This document shows, one piece after another, positions 11,990 to 22,088 of a stretch of DNA of 33,987 nucleotides. Source of the stretch: Chara braunii (lineage: Eukaryota > Streptophyta > Charophyceae > Charales > Characeae); the NCBI GenBank assembly GCA_003427395.1, contig BFEA01000075.1, positions 2,647,464 through 2,681,450 of the forward strand, given 5' to 3'. Every line of letters starts with the position of its first letter. Position 1 is the first letter of the stretch. Both the position numbers and the translations under genes were made by a program. The notes beneath the pieces were generated by a model. That model was given only the letters and a program-made list of their open reading frames with translations. It had not been told where the DNA came from and did not search any database.

Positions 11990-13100
11990 CGATGCGCTCG
12001 ACATCGTTGAGGTACACGATGATAGCTTGTTTAAGTACTCATGAAATATCCTATTCATGGCGTGTTGGAATGTCCCAGGGGCATTGCATAGGCCAAAGGG
12101 CATCACCACAAACTCGTGCAGAACGTACCTCGTCTGAAATGCGATTTTGTGTTGGTCTTCAGCTTTAATGGCAATTTGATGGTATGTGGACTTCAGATCT
12201 ATCTTAGTAAAGTACCGACATCCCTGTACTCTATTCAGTAGGTCGTCGATGCGGGGTAGGGGCTCCGTGTTCTTAACGGTGATGGCATTGAGGCCCCTAT
12301 AGTCAATGCACATCCTCAAGGTACCCCCCTTCTTAGGGACAAATAAGACTGGTGCACCGTAAGGGGAGGTACTAGGCCGAATCCATCCCTTTTTTGTGAG
12401 CTCCTTGAGCTGGCGACGGAGCTCATCCAACTTCGCAGAAGACATCTCATAGATTCGTCGTCTAGGTACCTTGCTGCCTAGGACAACCTCTATCGCATGG
12501 ACCACCTCCCTTTTTACCACGTATGTGGGCTCCTCAAAAAGGTCGGAATACTATGCGACGACTGATTCTATCTTTCGGGGTGTTTTAACAGCCTCCTTTT
12601 TCTTAGAGACAAAGACTAGATACATGCCCTCCTCGCGATTTGCTTAGTAGTTATAGAAAGAGGAGGCACACATGCAGCCGTAGTTTTCCACTAGACTGCT
12701 AGCTTTATACTTTTGCAGTCTAACGACCCTACCGTTTGGTAACTTGTGTATCAACACCTTTCTATCCCAATCAAACTGAGGTTGAGTGACCTCGAGGTAG
12801 TACATGCCTAGTAACATATCGAAGGGCAGTTCGTCGCTAATGAGGAATGAGATTTTGTGTCTCACGAGTCACTTCCCCTCCTCCATAAGAGAAGGAACAG
12901 ACTACATCCTTGACATAGTCTTTAACTACCACTTGGTGCTTGTTGGCTAGCGTAGAAGCTACAGTTTTGCTAAGCCGCTGCACTTAGTCCCCTAAGCGCA
13001 CTCTGTCCACACAAGCACGATTGATAAAATTTCGTGTAGAGCCTATGTCTGCGAAGACTCCTACTTTGCGGCCACCTACATTGACCTCTACCACAAATGT
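11990..13100 (-). pseudogene. pol: Ty3/gypsy pol: protease and truncated RT
   Basis: This is the protease plus the fingers/palm of a Ty3/gypsy reverse transcriptase, the enzymes that mature the polyprotein and copy element RNA into cDNA. The protease shows VEVNVGG then FADIGST near 13035-13055, where the catalytic D-T-G has become D-I-G, followed by DMLLGMYYLE. The RT shows GWIRPSTSPYGAPVLFVPKK, RMCIDYRGLN, FTKIDLKS (first catalytic Asp) and MPFGLCNAPGTFQ. Breaks: stop at 12984-12986, a frameshift near 12866, and stops at 12644-12646 and 12551-12553. The frame shifts again just before the YxDD box, which reads YLND, and there the left arm begins. The rest of RT, RNase H and integrase are absent. 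It lies downstream of gag on the same strand. It is inactive. Confidence 0.9.
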
Positions 13101-13406
13101 TCACCCTTAGGACCTCTACTGATCATCGTCGAAGAGTCTCTGGGCCCCTTCCCTGATCACTCAAACTGTAACTCTTCTAAGGACTTGGACACATCTCTCG
13201 AACAGATCGTCGGTGGGTCTAAATGTGTCTGCGAGGCGATGTTCGGGTCACTAGCCTTGGCCAACGCCTGAAGTGGGGAAGACAGCGTTACCACTTTAGC
13301 ACGAGTAAGGGCGGCTAACACTCCTACTGACCCGAGGCGTTTCCTTGCGAAGTGCTCGCAGAAGCACTGTCAGGGTTCGAAGATAAGCCCACCACTGTTA
13401 GATTGG

Positions 13407-15242
13407 CTACCCTCGTCGTGACCTTCTTGCCTCGACAAGTTTGCCATAATTGTCACAGTTCATACATGTGCCCCTGACAACTCGGTTTCTCCAGTTTAAA
13501 CCAAGTTTTACCCATGCGGGTGTTCCTTGGTCGCCCTGACCCATAGACCGACCTACCTTTTTCTTCCTGGTCCCCCTAGCCTTTTCTTTGATAGGCGTCA
13601 CGACTCCCCCATCCAAAGTCTCACTGACCCCATCATGCTCTGTCTCATCCCCTAAATCCAGGAACTCGTCAATTTCCGTCGTCTGACCATCATGGTCAAC
13701 GAACATTAACTGACCCTTCTTCTTCGAATCTTGGGGAAGCTTCTTCCTCCTACCATATGTTGGACCCTGATGCCCGGACCAAGCTTTGCTTATATATCTA
13801 AGGTCTTCTTGTTGAAAGAAACGAAGTTGTGTTGGTCGACGTAGGTCTCATCTACCAGCTCAATCCTTACCTTTGAAGGCAGACATCTCGGGTAATCCGT
13901 AAGGAGTAGCTGCTGGTCATAGCGCACACCAGGTACCACGAGCAGACGTTCTACGGTATCTGTAATCTCACGAACATTCTTGTACCTTTTGGCACAAAGA
14001 TTGTTGATCGCGTTTGTGGCCTTTTAAGCCCCTTGAGGGTCATGCCAATAATACACGAACCGTACGAAGTCTTCCAATGTCTGGGTCTGGCCCCAGGCAT
14101 CGAAGTTCTGACCTTAGCCCTGCTGCTGCACTAGGCTATTCAACCAGTGGGCTCCTGACCCCTCTAAAAAGGAGGCAACTACTATAACTTCTTTCTCTGG
14201 CCTGGTGAGTTTGTGTCTCACATATGTGGGCACAGTTCTCACCCAAGTGTCCAGGTCCTCGTCCTTTTTCCTGTCACCAGAAAAAGGTTTAGGACTCAGA
14301 AATGTGATCTTTGGCATCCACTGCATGGGCTGCATTGGCCCACGAGATTGCTGCAGTGGCTGCATAGCCACTGAGACAGGTTGTTCTATACTAACTTGAG
14401 CTTGCACTGACGATGGGACTGTAGTTACCACCGTTGTAGATGATATGGCAGAAACTCTAAGGACCGGACCACTAGTAGCTACATAACCACATGGAGGGGG
14501 CATGCCAAAACATAGGTGTAAGGGAGGGCCGAACCAGCAATGGCGTCATTGATGGACCCGCTACCAAAAGGGGAGCTACAACAAACTAAGGCTGCCTCAT
14601 CAGTGGACGAGGAGCCTGTAGTGCAACCATAATTCATTTCTGGCCTGCCACTAGTTCAACCAACACTTCCTGCTGAACAACCTGCGTCTCGGCCACACAC
14701 ATGAGCGAATTCCGCAGGGTTTGCATAGCGGGATCAAGTGCTGACTCATCTAGTGCCTCTAGCTTGCCTAGTTTCTGCAATCTACTACCTAGTCTAGTTT
14801 TTCTCATTATAGCTCTTCTTCTTCTCTATGCTGCCTCATTCAACTGCCGCTGCAGTTCATCCTGAAGTTCTTCTGCTTGGAGGATTTCAGAATCCTCCGG
14901 CGTGAGTTGAGCCTGTTGGCTGACTTGCGAGCCAACACTCTGGCTAATGGAAGCTTGAGAACCACTCTAACTGACTCCTGACGAAGTGGCCTGTGAAGAG
15001 GCCTGCGATATGGAGGAGGTGGTCATGGTTGCACCTGTGCTAGCTATAGTTCTAGACCTGGCGCTAGCCGCAGTGTCCCTCACTCTCCTCGTCGCTGCCC
15101 TCTCTCTAGCCTCTCTTTGCAGTCTTCTCTCGTCTCCTGGACCTAACTCTAGGAAAGTCAAGGGTCGACTGAGAGCAGGACTACGAGTGATCCTAAGGTC
15201 GTCCACTAACAACTCCTCCTCACCAGTGCTTGCATCACTCAT
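13407..15242 (-). pseudogene. gag: Ty3/gypsy gag, broken
   Basis: Gag builds the virus-like particle. The ATG at 15240-15242 starts a charged N-terminal part (15242-14967) with an Arg-rich helix-prone stretch. After a stop at 14967-14969 the same frame continues with a Glu/Gln/Leu-rich coiled-coil-like region, which has another stop near 14840. The capsid-like part (14503-14114) contains PKPFSGDRKKDEDLDTWV and SFLEGSGAHWL, typical of retrotransposon gag, and runs on past stops to about 13790. A nucleocapsid-like segment (13706-13407) has TCMNCDNYGK at about 13443-13469. This is a degenerate CCHC knuckle whose Gly and His are replaced and whose last Cys is lost. Several stops make it non-functional. 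Confidence 0.85.
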
Positions 15243-16009
15243 GAGCTACAGTGTGTGTGATCTAAAGTAGAATCGACGTTGAATCCTACCTCAGCATGAC
15301 ACACAACCGAGTATGATCACAACTAATTTCGGTCGGTCTGGACAGAAACAGTTAGATAGTTAAGTGTCAACTAATGTCAGATCCTACAGGGAACATTAAT
15401 TTAAATCTATTTTTAGATTACTCTAATACTGATTGCAATGTGGCAAAGAATATACTACTCTATTTGCAGCTGCCTGTCAGTTGTTAGAAAAGTCCATAAC
15501 AACTAAATAGTGAAAATAAAAATAACATCTCCTGCAAAGATGTATGCTGGATGACAGTTTATCTATTTAGTGTCATAGCGAATAGTTGTCGGAATCCAAC
15601 CCTTTCCCTGTATCCCTCTTGAGTAGTCACTTTGTGTCGACGTTCACCGTGTCTGAAGGTGTGCAATCTGGCCCATCCCTGTGGCCCAAGTCTATACCGA
15701 ACCTGCCAGCCCCTGCACCTTTTTTATCCTCGCATGCAACGAGGCTTACGCCCGGTTTGATCTGGCTGATCAAGAGGTAGTTTAAGGACAGCCCCCAAGG
15801 TCCTCAGGAATTATTTAACGTCACAGACAGGACGACGATCACAGCCAGAGTCAACAGCGAGTCCCCGCCAAAAATATTTAGAGACGATCTGGAAAGCGTC
15901 TGTTCAAAGGGTTGGCATGCCCTGCATGACCTATATTGCGCAGCAGCAAAACCAAGGACTGGAGGCAAAGCATGCGTGTACTAGTCCCAATGGGTTGGCA
16001 TGGTGACCG
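15243..16009. other. Leader region upstream of gag, no gene
   Basis: This lies between the gag start and the inner end of the right arm and should contain the element's 5' untranslated leader and primer site. On minus I see TGGCGGGGACTCG at 15858-15870, which begins TGG like a primer site, but I cannot match it to a particular tRNA. No minus-oriented 5' LTR is evident. The next sequence is the oppositely oriented right arm. Confidence 0.4.
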
Positions 16010-16058
16010 TTGTCGAGCGCATCGGTCCCGCATGAAGACCCTCCCGGCCGCGTCACGC

Positions 16059-18514
16059 AGGATTTTGCAGGACTTTGTCGCAAAGCGTTTTTGGCCGCTC
16101 CGGCCGAGTGCGCCAGCCGTACCTCTCGCGTGCCCCTACGACAGGACAGGGTCACGCGAGGCACCGCTTACCTCCACCTGCGGGAGCTGTCACCATCCCT
16201 TGGGTGGGCGTATCCCCGCCAAGCTACTGAACCACATGCGAAAGTTTTTCGTATGCAATTGCAGAGGTGGCCCAACCGAGGGCGTTTCTCGTTCGCTGTA
16301 GCACAGGGGGTTACGCGCGGTTGAACGCCCGAAAATTGAACCCGCACGCTAATCGACGTACTAGGGGGCTGAGGTCCCAAACGCGACTCGGCGCCGGTCG
16401 ACTAGGACGCATCACACACACCACGCATTACACCACAACACTCACATCTACCCACACATAACAAATGAAAAAACATAAAACAAACACAACATCACAACAC
16501 TCCTAGTCCCTTCAATATCCGACCCATAACTTCATGCTGCGAGAACCAGGTAGGCACCATGCGCTGAACTTTTGTATAAGAGTCGTGCGCGCGCATGACC
16601 TCCTCATATCGACCAGCCATGTGGACATTCGCAAGCATTTGCGCTGATGGGGTACTATGTGGTACTCGTAGTCTTGCGGCCCTTGATAATCTCGAGGGTC
16701 GCATTCGACGCTCAAGTGTCGGCTGACAGGTGCTTTGAGGGGTAATCTCTCGACGCCAGACAACCGCCATGTGCGGTTGAAGACCACACCCTCTTCTGCA
16801 CCCTGTGCAGAGGGGTTGAGTAGACAGCTTCAGAGCTGTCGTGGTAGCGAAAATCAAGGGGTTTGACTTTGACGGCTACCACGGACTGCAACGTTCAACC
16901 AAGAAAACTTAAAAGAGGAAACAACTGCAGATAGAAAGGGAGGATCGCCCCATTTCATTTCTCTGTCTAGCTCATAGTCTGATAGCAGTCTCAAGTGGAA
17001 GGTGTAGGCCAACCCGCGAGATGCGTGCGGATGGTGCCCAAAGCCGGACCCATAGGCAACCCATTGTTCGAGGCATTGGAGGCTCGTACGCGAGTCTCCA
17101 TACGTCGACTGGGATTGATATCTCGCCCACGTGCAGTTTCGCGCTATCGAAACTCGGGTCTACTAGCCATAACGCGCGTTTGCCCTTTTTTCTTGATCCA
17201 TAACTTTCAGGTGCGGAAATCGGTAAGTGTCGCGCGCGCGGGTTAACATAAGGCCGCGCGAACACAAGACTTACGCATACCGACCAACAATGCGGATTTG
17301 CGTAAGCAATCGTGATGTCGGCGCACCATGTAGTGCCCATACCCGAGTGGCCTCGTTTAAGCCATGGGGTCGCTCTCGACGCTCAGGCGTCGGTTGAGGC
17401 GCACGCTAAAGGGGGCAAACCTTTAGCGAGCGCAAAAACCGGCCTGAGGGCCTTACCATCTTCAGCACCCTGAGGTGTCCCAAGGGGTGCGAGGTAAGAT
17501 GGTCCCTATGGCAGGAAGGGATTCGGAGCGGTGGTGAGTTGTCTGGCTCATCACCAGCGACACGCTAACCCTTTCGCCCGGAACTTTATCGTTCCACCAA
17601 AGCAAATTAAACAAGGAAAGAGAAAAGTGGCGCTTGACGCTAGCAGAAAAAGACATGAATGCCCTGCCGGACCGAGTCGCTGGGGGTCAGTCCCTCCTTC
17701 TCGCGGCGCTTCTGTTTCCCTAGGGATGTAAGTAGGTCAGAGTTGTGCGAAGGGGTAATCCTTTCAGCCCCGAACCTAGGACCTGGGACTAACGTTCGAC
17801 CATATAAAGTCAAAAAGTAAAAGAGAGCCATAAGCGTGCAGTCGCATATCCTTGTGAGGGTTATCCGAGCATACGCCTACTTTGACTATCAAAGAATCAG
17901 GATAGGGAAAGTTCAATCGCAATCAAACAAAGAGTTTGTGTGGTAGTTCACTCTCACAACAGTTGTGTGATTTGCCCATCTCAATCCAATTTACAACCAA
18001 TCACCAAACTTTATCGAGGTTTCTCCACACATACCTGCGATCACACACATAATTCAAACGACATCACACACATTGAGGGGGTCAACTTTTCAGCCTTTTG
18101 CAGCTCACACCCTGCCTTACGCACACAAGCCCAACCTTTTCCTCACCTTTCCACAACAAAGACACTCAGTCTTTAAAGAAATAGCCACTTTATAAAGAAT
18201 CAGGGTGAAAACAAAAAAAAAAACAATAAAACCAGCAAGGGTCAAGGCCTTAAGTTGAGAAACAGAAGTAGTAGGAAAGTTGAGTCGTAAATCGACGAAT
18301 CGGCAACTGACCTGCTATCAACGATAACAGAAGAGTAATCCTTAACAGGATTATGCTGGCCAGATCAAGCCTTCAGTCGAACCACAGAGACCTGCATCAC
18401 AGTACAGGCCAAAAAGAACCACTACTACGTTTACCCCACATGGAGAGTACTTTCTAGCTCGTATCCTAGCCCCTCTATTAATCTCATGTTCAGCTTCCCT
18501 TACTAGTGCCAAGT
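16059..18514. other. Inner right arm, hairpin-rich, no gene
   Basis: No gene. Conserved hairpins at 16761-16779 and about 16790-16815 are described with the left-arm pair. Others: CGACGC/GCGTCG at 17377-17392 (4-nt loop), CGCTAAAGG/CCTTTAGCG at 17404-17428, and a TTACGCA/TGCGTAA pair at about 17271-17305. The motif TCGACGCTCA(A/G)G(T/C)GTCGG occurs twice, near 16706 and 17376. Short frames in this stretch show no motif. Confidence 0.5.
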
Positions 18515-18735
18515 CACTGAGAAATTTGGCAGCATCTCCCCTACTCGGGGTGGATTTGCCAAGTTTCTCCTAACAGAAATTTATTCTAACTCCTCGAATT
18601 CTACGAAATTTCGGCAGCGCTTCCCGTAGGAAAAGTGTCTTTTCAGAATTTCTGAAAGCCCAAAAATGACTAACTCTTTCAGATTTGTAGAAATTTCGGC
18701 AGCGCTTCCCGTAGGAAAAGGAGGCTGCCAAGATT
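18515..18735 (+). repeat. Three LTR-like subrepeats, right arm
   Basis: AAATTTGGCAGCATCTCCCC occurs near 18521, and AAATTTCGGCAGCGCTTCCC occurs near 18606 and 18691, with about 85-base spacing. The reverse complement is the core of the five-copy array at 9600-10245. The last two copies share CCCGTAGGAAAAG, also exact in the left arm. Copy number and spacing differ between arms. Confidence 0.7.
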
Positions 18736-19121
18736 TATACAAAGCTGAAAATAGAAAGACAAAGCAAACTATATTTGGGACTAACTTATGACGCTTACTT
18801 GGAAGGTAGAATCAGCAATAGTCTGCACGACCTCTAGATGAGAGCGTGAGCTAGCACTAATCCTAACTCCTAGCAGAGTCAAGTTCTATCTTATCCCAAG
18901 CTTCTCTCCCATCATCCATCTTATCTGCCTATGGCTCCAGCACTCAGCGAGCATCTAAAACAACTAATCCTATCAAAAGATGCCCCAGAGTGAGAGCCCG
19001 CAAACACACACACAAACAATCACAACGAACATCTCTCACCAACCCTCATGTTTCTTTCAACCTCATAGTTCATTCAAAAACGTCGTTATTCCCTTTTACA
19101 ACCCCCCTTCCTATGGCATAC
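18736..19121. other. Right arm spacer, no gene
   Basis: A/C-rich on plus, with no coding signature or RNA gene that I can recognise. It links the LTR-like subrepeats to the hairpin array. Confidence 0.4.
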
Positions 19122-20101
19122 GGTCAGACGAGGCCCTAACCCTAGGGTATGCCTGACCTGCCTAGGTACACAAGTAAGGCACACACATTTAGACTGTCCT
19201 AACCCTAGGGTGTGCCCAACATAACATGAACTATACACATAAGGCATATGCCTAACTGACAACAAGCGCATAGGACTGGGCTGCCCTAACCCTAGGGTGT
19301 GCCCAGTCTGCTTTAAACAAAGTTACATACGGCATCACTCTAGACCATCCCTACCCAGGGGTAGGTCTAGCTTGCCTGAACATAAGTACAAACGACAAAA
19401 AAGTTGGACCGCCCTAACCCTAGGGTACGTTCAACCCACAGCACATCAGCGACAAACGCATATCACTAGGCCGCCCTAGCCCTGGGGTATGCCTAGTTAG
19501 CCATACAGTTTAAGTTACATAAGGCAATGTAATCAGGCTGCCCTAACCCTAGGGTGTGTCTGATCTGCCCGAACAATTATAAACACCGAAACGCTGGACC
19601 GCCCTAACCCTAGGGTACGTCCAACTTACATCAAACGACAAAGGTTTATCGCTAGGCCGCCCTTACCCTAGGGTACGCCTAGTTAGCCATACAACAGAAA
19701 ATAAGGTACAAATACTGTCACAGACTTTATGTTTTTCCTTCTCTTGTTAGGCAGTCAATCGGACCTTTCCAACTAGTGGAACTTTCGATTCAGCCTCATG
19801 TCCAGAGGGGGAAATAGAATCAGATTTATACTACTCTCTGCTCCTTAGTGTTATTATGAGCATACAACTGAACCGCCCTAGCCCTAGGGTACGTTCAGTC
19901 AGCCCAGTTACCTTTGTTTTACTCTTCATCTCTTTCCCTCTTCCTTAGTTCTACCTGACTTACTGACTGGCTTTCCCCACCCGGGCCGCCCGGTCTGTCA
20001 GAAATATAAGTTCAAATTGTATATATATTTAGTTTTATACTCTGGTTGACCATTTAGTTCATGGTTCATGGCTAAGCCACCCTAACCCTAGGATACGCTT
20101 A
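19122..20101. repeat. Hairpin array with 19-nt loop, right arm
   Basis: About eleven copies of a loop near CGCCCTAACCCTAGGGTAC are framed by differing complementary stems. GACTGGGC/GCCCAGTC (19274-19281, 19301-19308), CTAGACC/GGTCTAG (19340-19346, 19364-19370; 17-nt loop), GTTGGAC/GTTCAAC with one G.T (19403, 19429), ACTAGGC/GCCTAGT (19465, 19491), ATCAGGC/GTCTGAT with one G.T (19532, 19558), TGGAC/GTCCA (19595, 19619), CTAGGC/GCCTAG (19652, 19677), ACTGAAC/GTTCAGT (19867, 19893), TAAGC/GCTTA (20073, 20097). Loops are exactly 19 nt in eight of these. A copy near 19192 has a poor stem. It sits where the mirror of 8547-9390 is expected. Confidence 0.85.
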
Positions 20102-20334
20102 ATCTTATGTCGTTGTTCCCTCAGAAAAAACATACACCACAACTCATTAAAAGAAACATCAGGATTCTGAGCCTTCCCCACCCGGGGTGCCCATCCTCCT
20201 GTTCAGAAACCCTAAAAAAAAACAGCGGTTGATCCTATCCCACCCGGGTAGACCAGCCATGAGAACCACTCATTCAGATCAACAAACCTCAATAAAACAT
20301 AGCACTGAGCCCACATCCACCCGGAGGGGCTCAG
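19978..20334. repeat. Second hairpin class, CCCACCCGGG loops
   Basis: Interleaved with and following the main array are units with CCCACCCGGG-like cores at about 19978, 20176, 20239 and 20315. The best hairpin is CTGAGCCC (20305-20312) with GGGCTCAG (20327-20334), an 8-bp perfect stem around a 14-nt loop. The others pair less well. No such class is obvious in the left arm. Confidence 0.55.
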
Positions 20335-20613
20335 CCTCGGGTTAACCCGGTCAAAACGCATGCATAACGCCTTCCTCCCGCCTTCCCCCAATTCATTCTG
20401 TCTGAATTCGCTCAAACTGTCTAACTTTTCACATATATAAGTGTTTATTTAACCTTTCGCAGAGCATGTCCTGACATACATAACAAAAGTAAGAAGTAAT
20501 AACCTCACATAGTATTGTTTAGATACCCAAGGATAGCAAGATAGGGGAAGGGATCACACTCGTCAGACGAGATTATACCTGAAGTTCCCTGCCTTCAGAA
20601 CCCCGCCTGGGTT
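20335..20613. other. Right arm spacer, no gene
   Basis: Nothing recognisable. A minus frame at 20212-20415 overlaps the last hairpins and has no motif. Confidence 0.4.
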
Positions 20614-20696
20614 CCGGCAGAGCTCCCGCAATCGGTGGGGCAACCTCCCACAGAGGCCTTGGCGCGGTCCTACGGGTTGCAATCCCGCCTGCCGCC
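20614..20696 (+). other. tRNA-like cloverleaf, right arm
   Basis: Arms CGGCAG and CTGCCG pair over 6 bp in acceptor position. CTCC/GGGG can form a D stem around a loop containing AATCGGTG. The T arm reads CGGGTTGCAATCCCG with a 7-nt loop. An anticodon-like arm (CCT/AGG) is short and lacks the usual T33, and the variable region is about 13 nt. A mirrored copy is at 8199-8281. It is better explained as a tRNA-derived module within the repeat family than as a functional tRNA. Confidence 0.45.
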
Positions 20697-20894
20697 TTCC
20701 TCTCGTAACCAAGAGACTAGACTGAGACTGAGAAAGGCAGGAAAAAAAAGGTCAGACTCTCAGATCCAAGGGAGGTGCACTTAGACTCGCAGGAGAGGGC
20801 CTTGGAATCTTCAGCGCCTGAGGGCCCCGCAATGGTAGCCAATAGTCGCAGAGGAGACAATCTGACCACGGCCGACACTCTGGGTGCAGCCCCC

Positions 20895-21160
20895 TAACAA
20901 CCTTCTAAGTTGCAGCAGCGACCCCGTCGTAAAGAGGAATAGCACTGTGCATAACAATGTTGCACAGCGGTGAACAACACTCTTCACTATCCTGCTTATC
21001 AGCAGGGCACCAGGCGCTCAGTGACACGGCACCGCAACAGCTCAACAAGGGCTCAACAATACCGACTGCCGCAGCATTGGCCTGGATGTAGCACAGGCCT
21101 TAACATCTGGTCGATGACAGCAGCTGCTCGCAGCAGTTCCAACAGTCAGTAAAGCTTATC
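20895..21160 (+). repeat. CAG/CAA-rich block, right arm
   Basis: Dense in CAGCAG and CAACA, giving Gln/Ser-rich frames. It is the positional mirror of 7310-7960. A 63-residue plus frame just after it (21217-21408) has no motif I recognise. Confidence 0.4.
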
Positions 21161-21408
21161 CAGGCTCAAAAGACACAAAGCTGATTCACAGTTGGCTCAA
21201 CAACCTACCGTACTACATGGCAAAAACCCTCTTCAACTTGGCGTTGTACTTTGAATGCACGGGGCAGGGACAAAGTGTGGCTGCAGACAATAGCGATGTG
21301 CACAGCCTCGTGTACTCCGAGCTCATCAGTGGAGGTATGAGAGTTCTGGCCACGCCCGCCTACGGAGCACAGGCTACTTCCTTTTCAGCAACAGCAGCTA
21401 GTGACTAG

Positions 21409-22077
21409 ACACAGACGGCGGCACAACAACTCCATACACTCTTAGGTCACCGCCATATAAACCAGAGTAAGTCTCAGAGTGTTCGGGGACTGCAGCAGCT
21501 AAGCAGTAGCAATGTGAACACGATGATGAGCGCCGGAGTCTGAATCGTGGTGATCCCTCCGCTAATCGAAACTACGCGAGTCTAGTAGAGTGCACTACCA
21601 CACTTAAGCATTCTTTCTGCGGGCGTCGTCTCGATATTAGTTCCTTGGTTTAGACAAAGTAAACAGGAGTGCACAAGTGATTATCTATACATAAGATAAG
21701 TGCCTTCGTTCTCCTCTACTTCACCCTTTTTCTCTTGCAACACCTCGTTATCTCGATATCTGGCCGTAATCCTAACCGTATTCAACTGTAATGACACCTG
21801 AGCAAAAAAGAGACTTCAGTAATGGTCGTAAATATGCCAGTTAAGGCCTTGCTCTACTACTCGCAAGGTGTGCAAAGTGAGAGCGAATCTCCCGCTTGAT
21901 CATAAGAAGGTACTTGGACGTTAGCGACAGCAGGATGGCGGTCCCGATCCCGACCAGCGCGTATCAGTTGAGGATGAAGCCTTGACTGCGGATGATGACC
22001 AGCACTACCACCCCGACGGTTATGACCTGAGCTGCAACCCTGATAGTCGTGATCACGTCGGCGAGCCACACTCTACT
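21409..22077. other. Right arm, no gene; hydrophobic minus frame
   Basis: No recognised gene. On minus, about 22070-21845, one frame with a single stop encodes two hydrophobic stretches (VITVGVVVLVII and LVGIGTAILLSL) followed by basic residues. Comparable frames occur on minus at about 22950-22780 and 23760-23541. No protein family is recognised, and composition alone could produce this. Confidence 0.25.
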
Positions 22078-22088
22078 ACTCACCAAAC

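Larger units (their letters stand above)
4268..11998 (-). repeat. Left arm of giant inverted repeat
   Basis: Its reverse complement matches 16010-25165 in a series of collinear blocks. Read from the centre outward: 11941-11962 with 16037-16058 (22 of 22), 11063-11080 with 16856-16873 (18 of 18), about 10508-10557 with 18279-18329, the hairpin clusters, 8065-8081 with 20815-20831 (17 of 17), the tRNA-like unit at about 8199-8281 with 20614-20696, 4656-4677 with 24390-24411 (21 of 22), and the palindrome at 4312-4337 with 25150-25165. Between blocks the arms are strongly diverged, so this is not a recent palindrome. The sense strand, by analogy with the LTR-like subrepeats, is minus. The inner end reads TGTCGAGCGCATCGG on minus and directly abuts the Ty3 RT. 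Confidence 0.8.

Noticed and set aside
15858-15870. TGGCGGGGACTCG on minus as a primer site for the Ty3 element
   Set aside because: It starts with TGG, but I cannot match it to a specific tRNA 3' end and no LTR end CA precedes it.
19122-20101. A CRISPR array
   Set aside because: The repeated part is a hairpin loop with changing stems and irregular spacing, in eukaryotic repeat DNA without any cas gene.
19122-20101. Interstitial telomere repeats
   Set aside because: The CCCTAACCCTA units are single and dispersed inside hairpin loops, not tandem arrays.
20614-20696. A functional tRNA gene
   Set aside because: The anticodon stem is short, T33 is missing and the variable region is abnormal. 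The diverged mirror copy indicates a repeat module.
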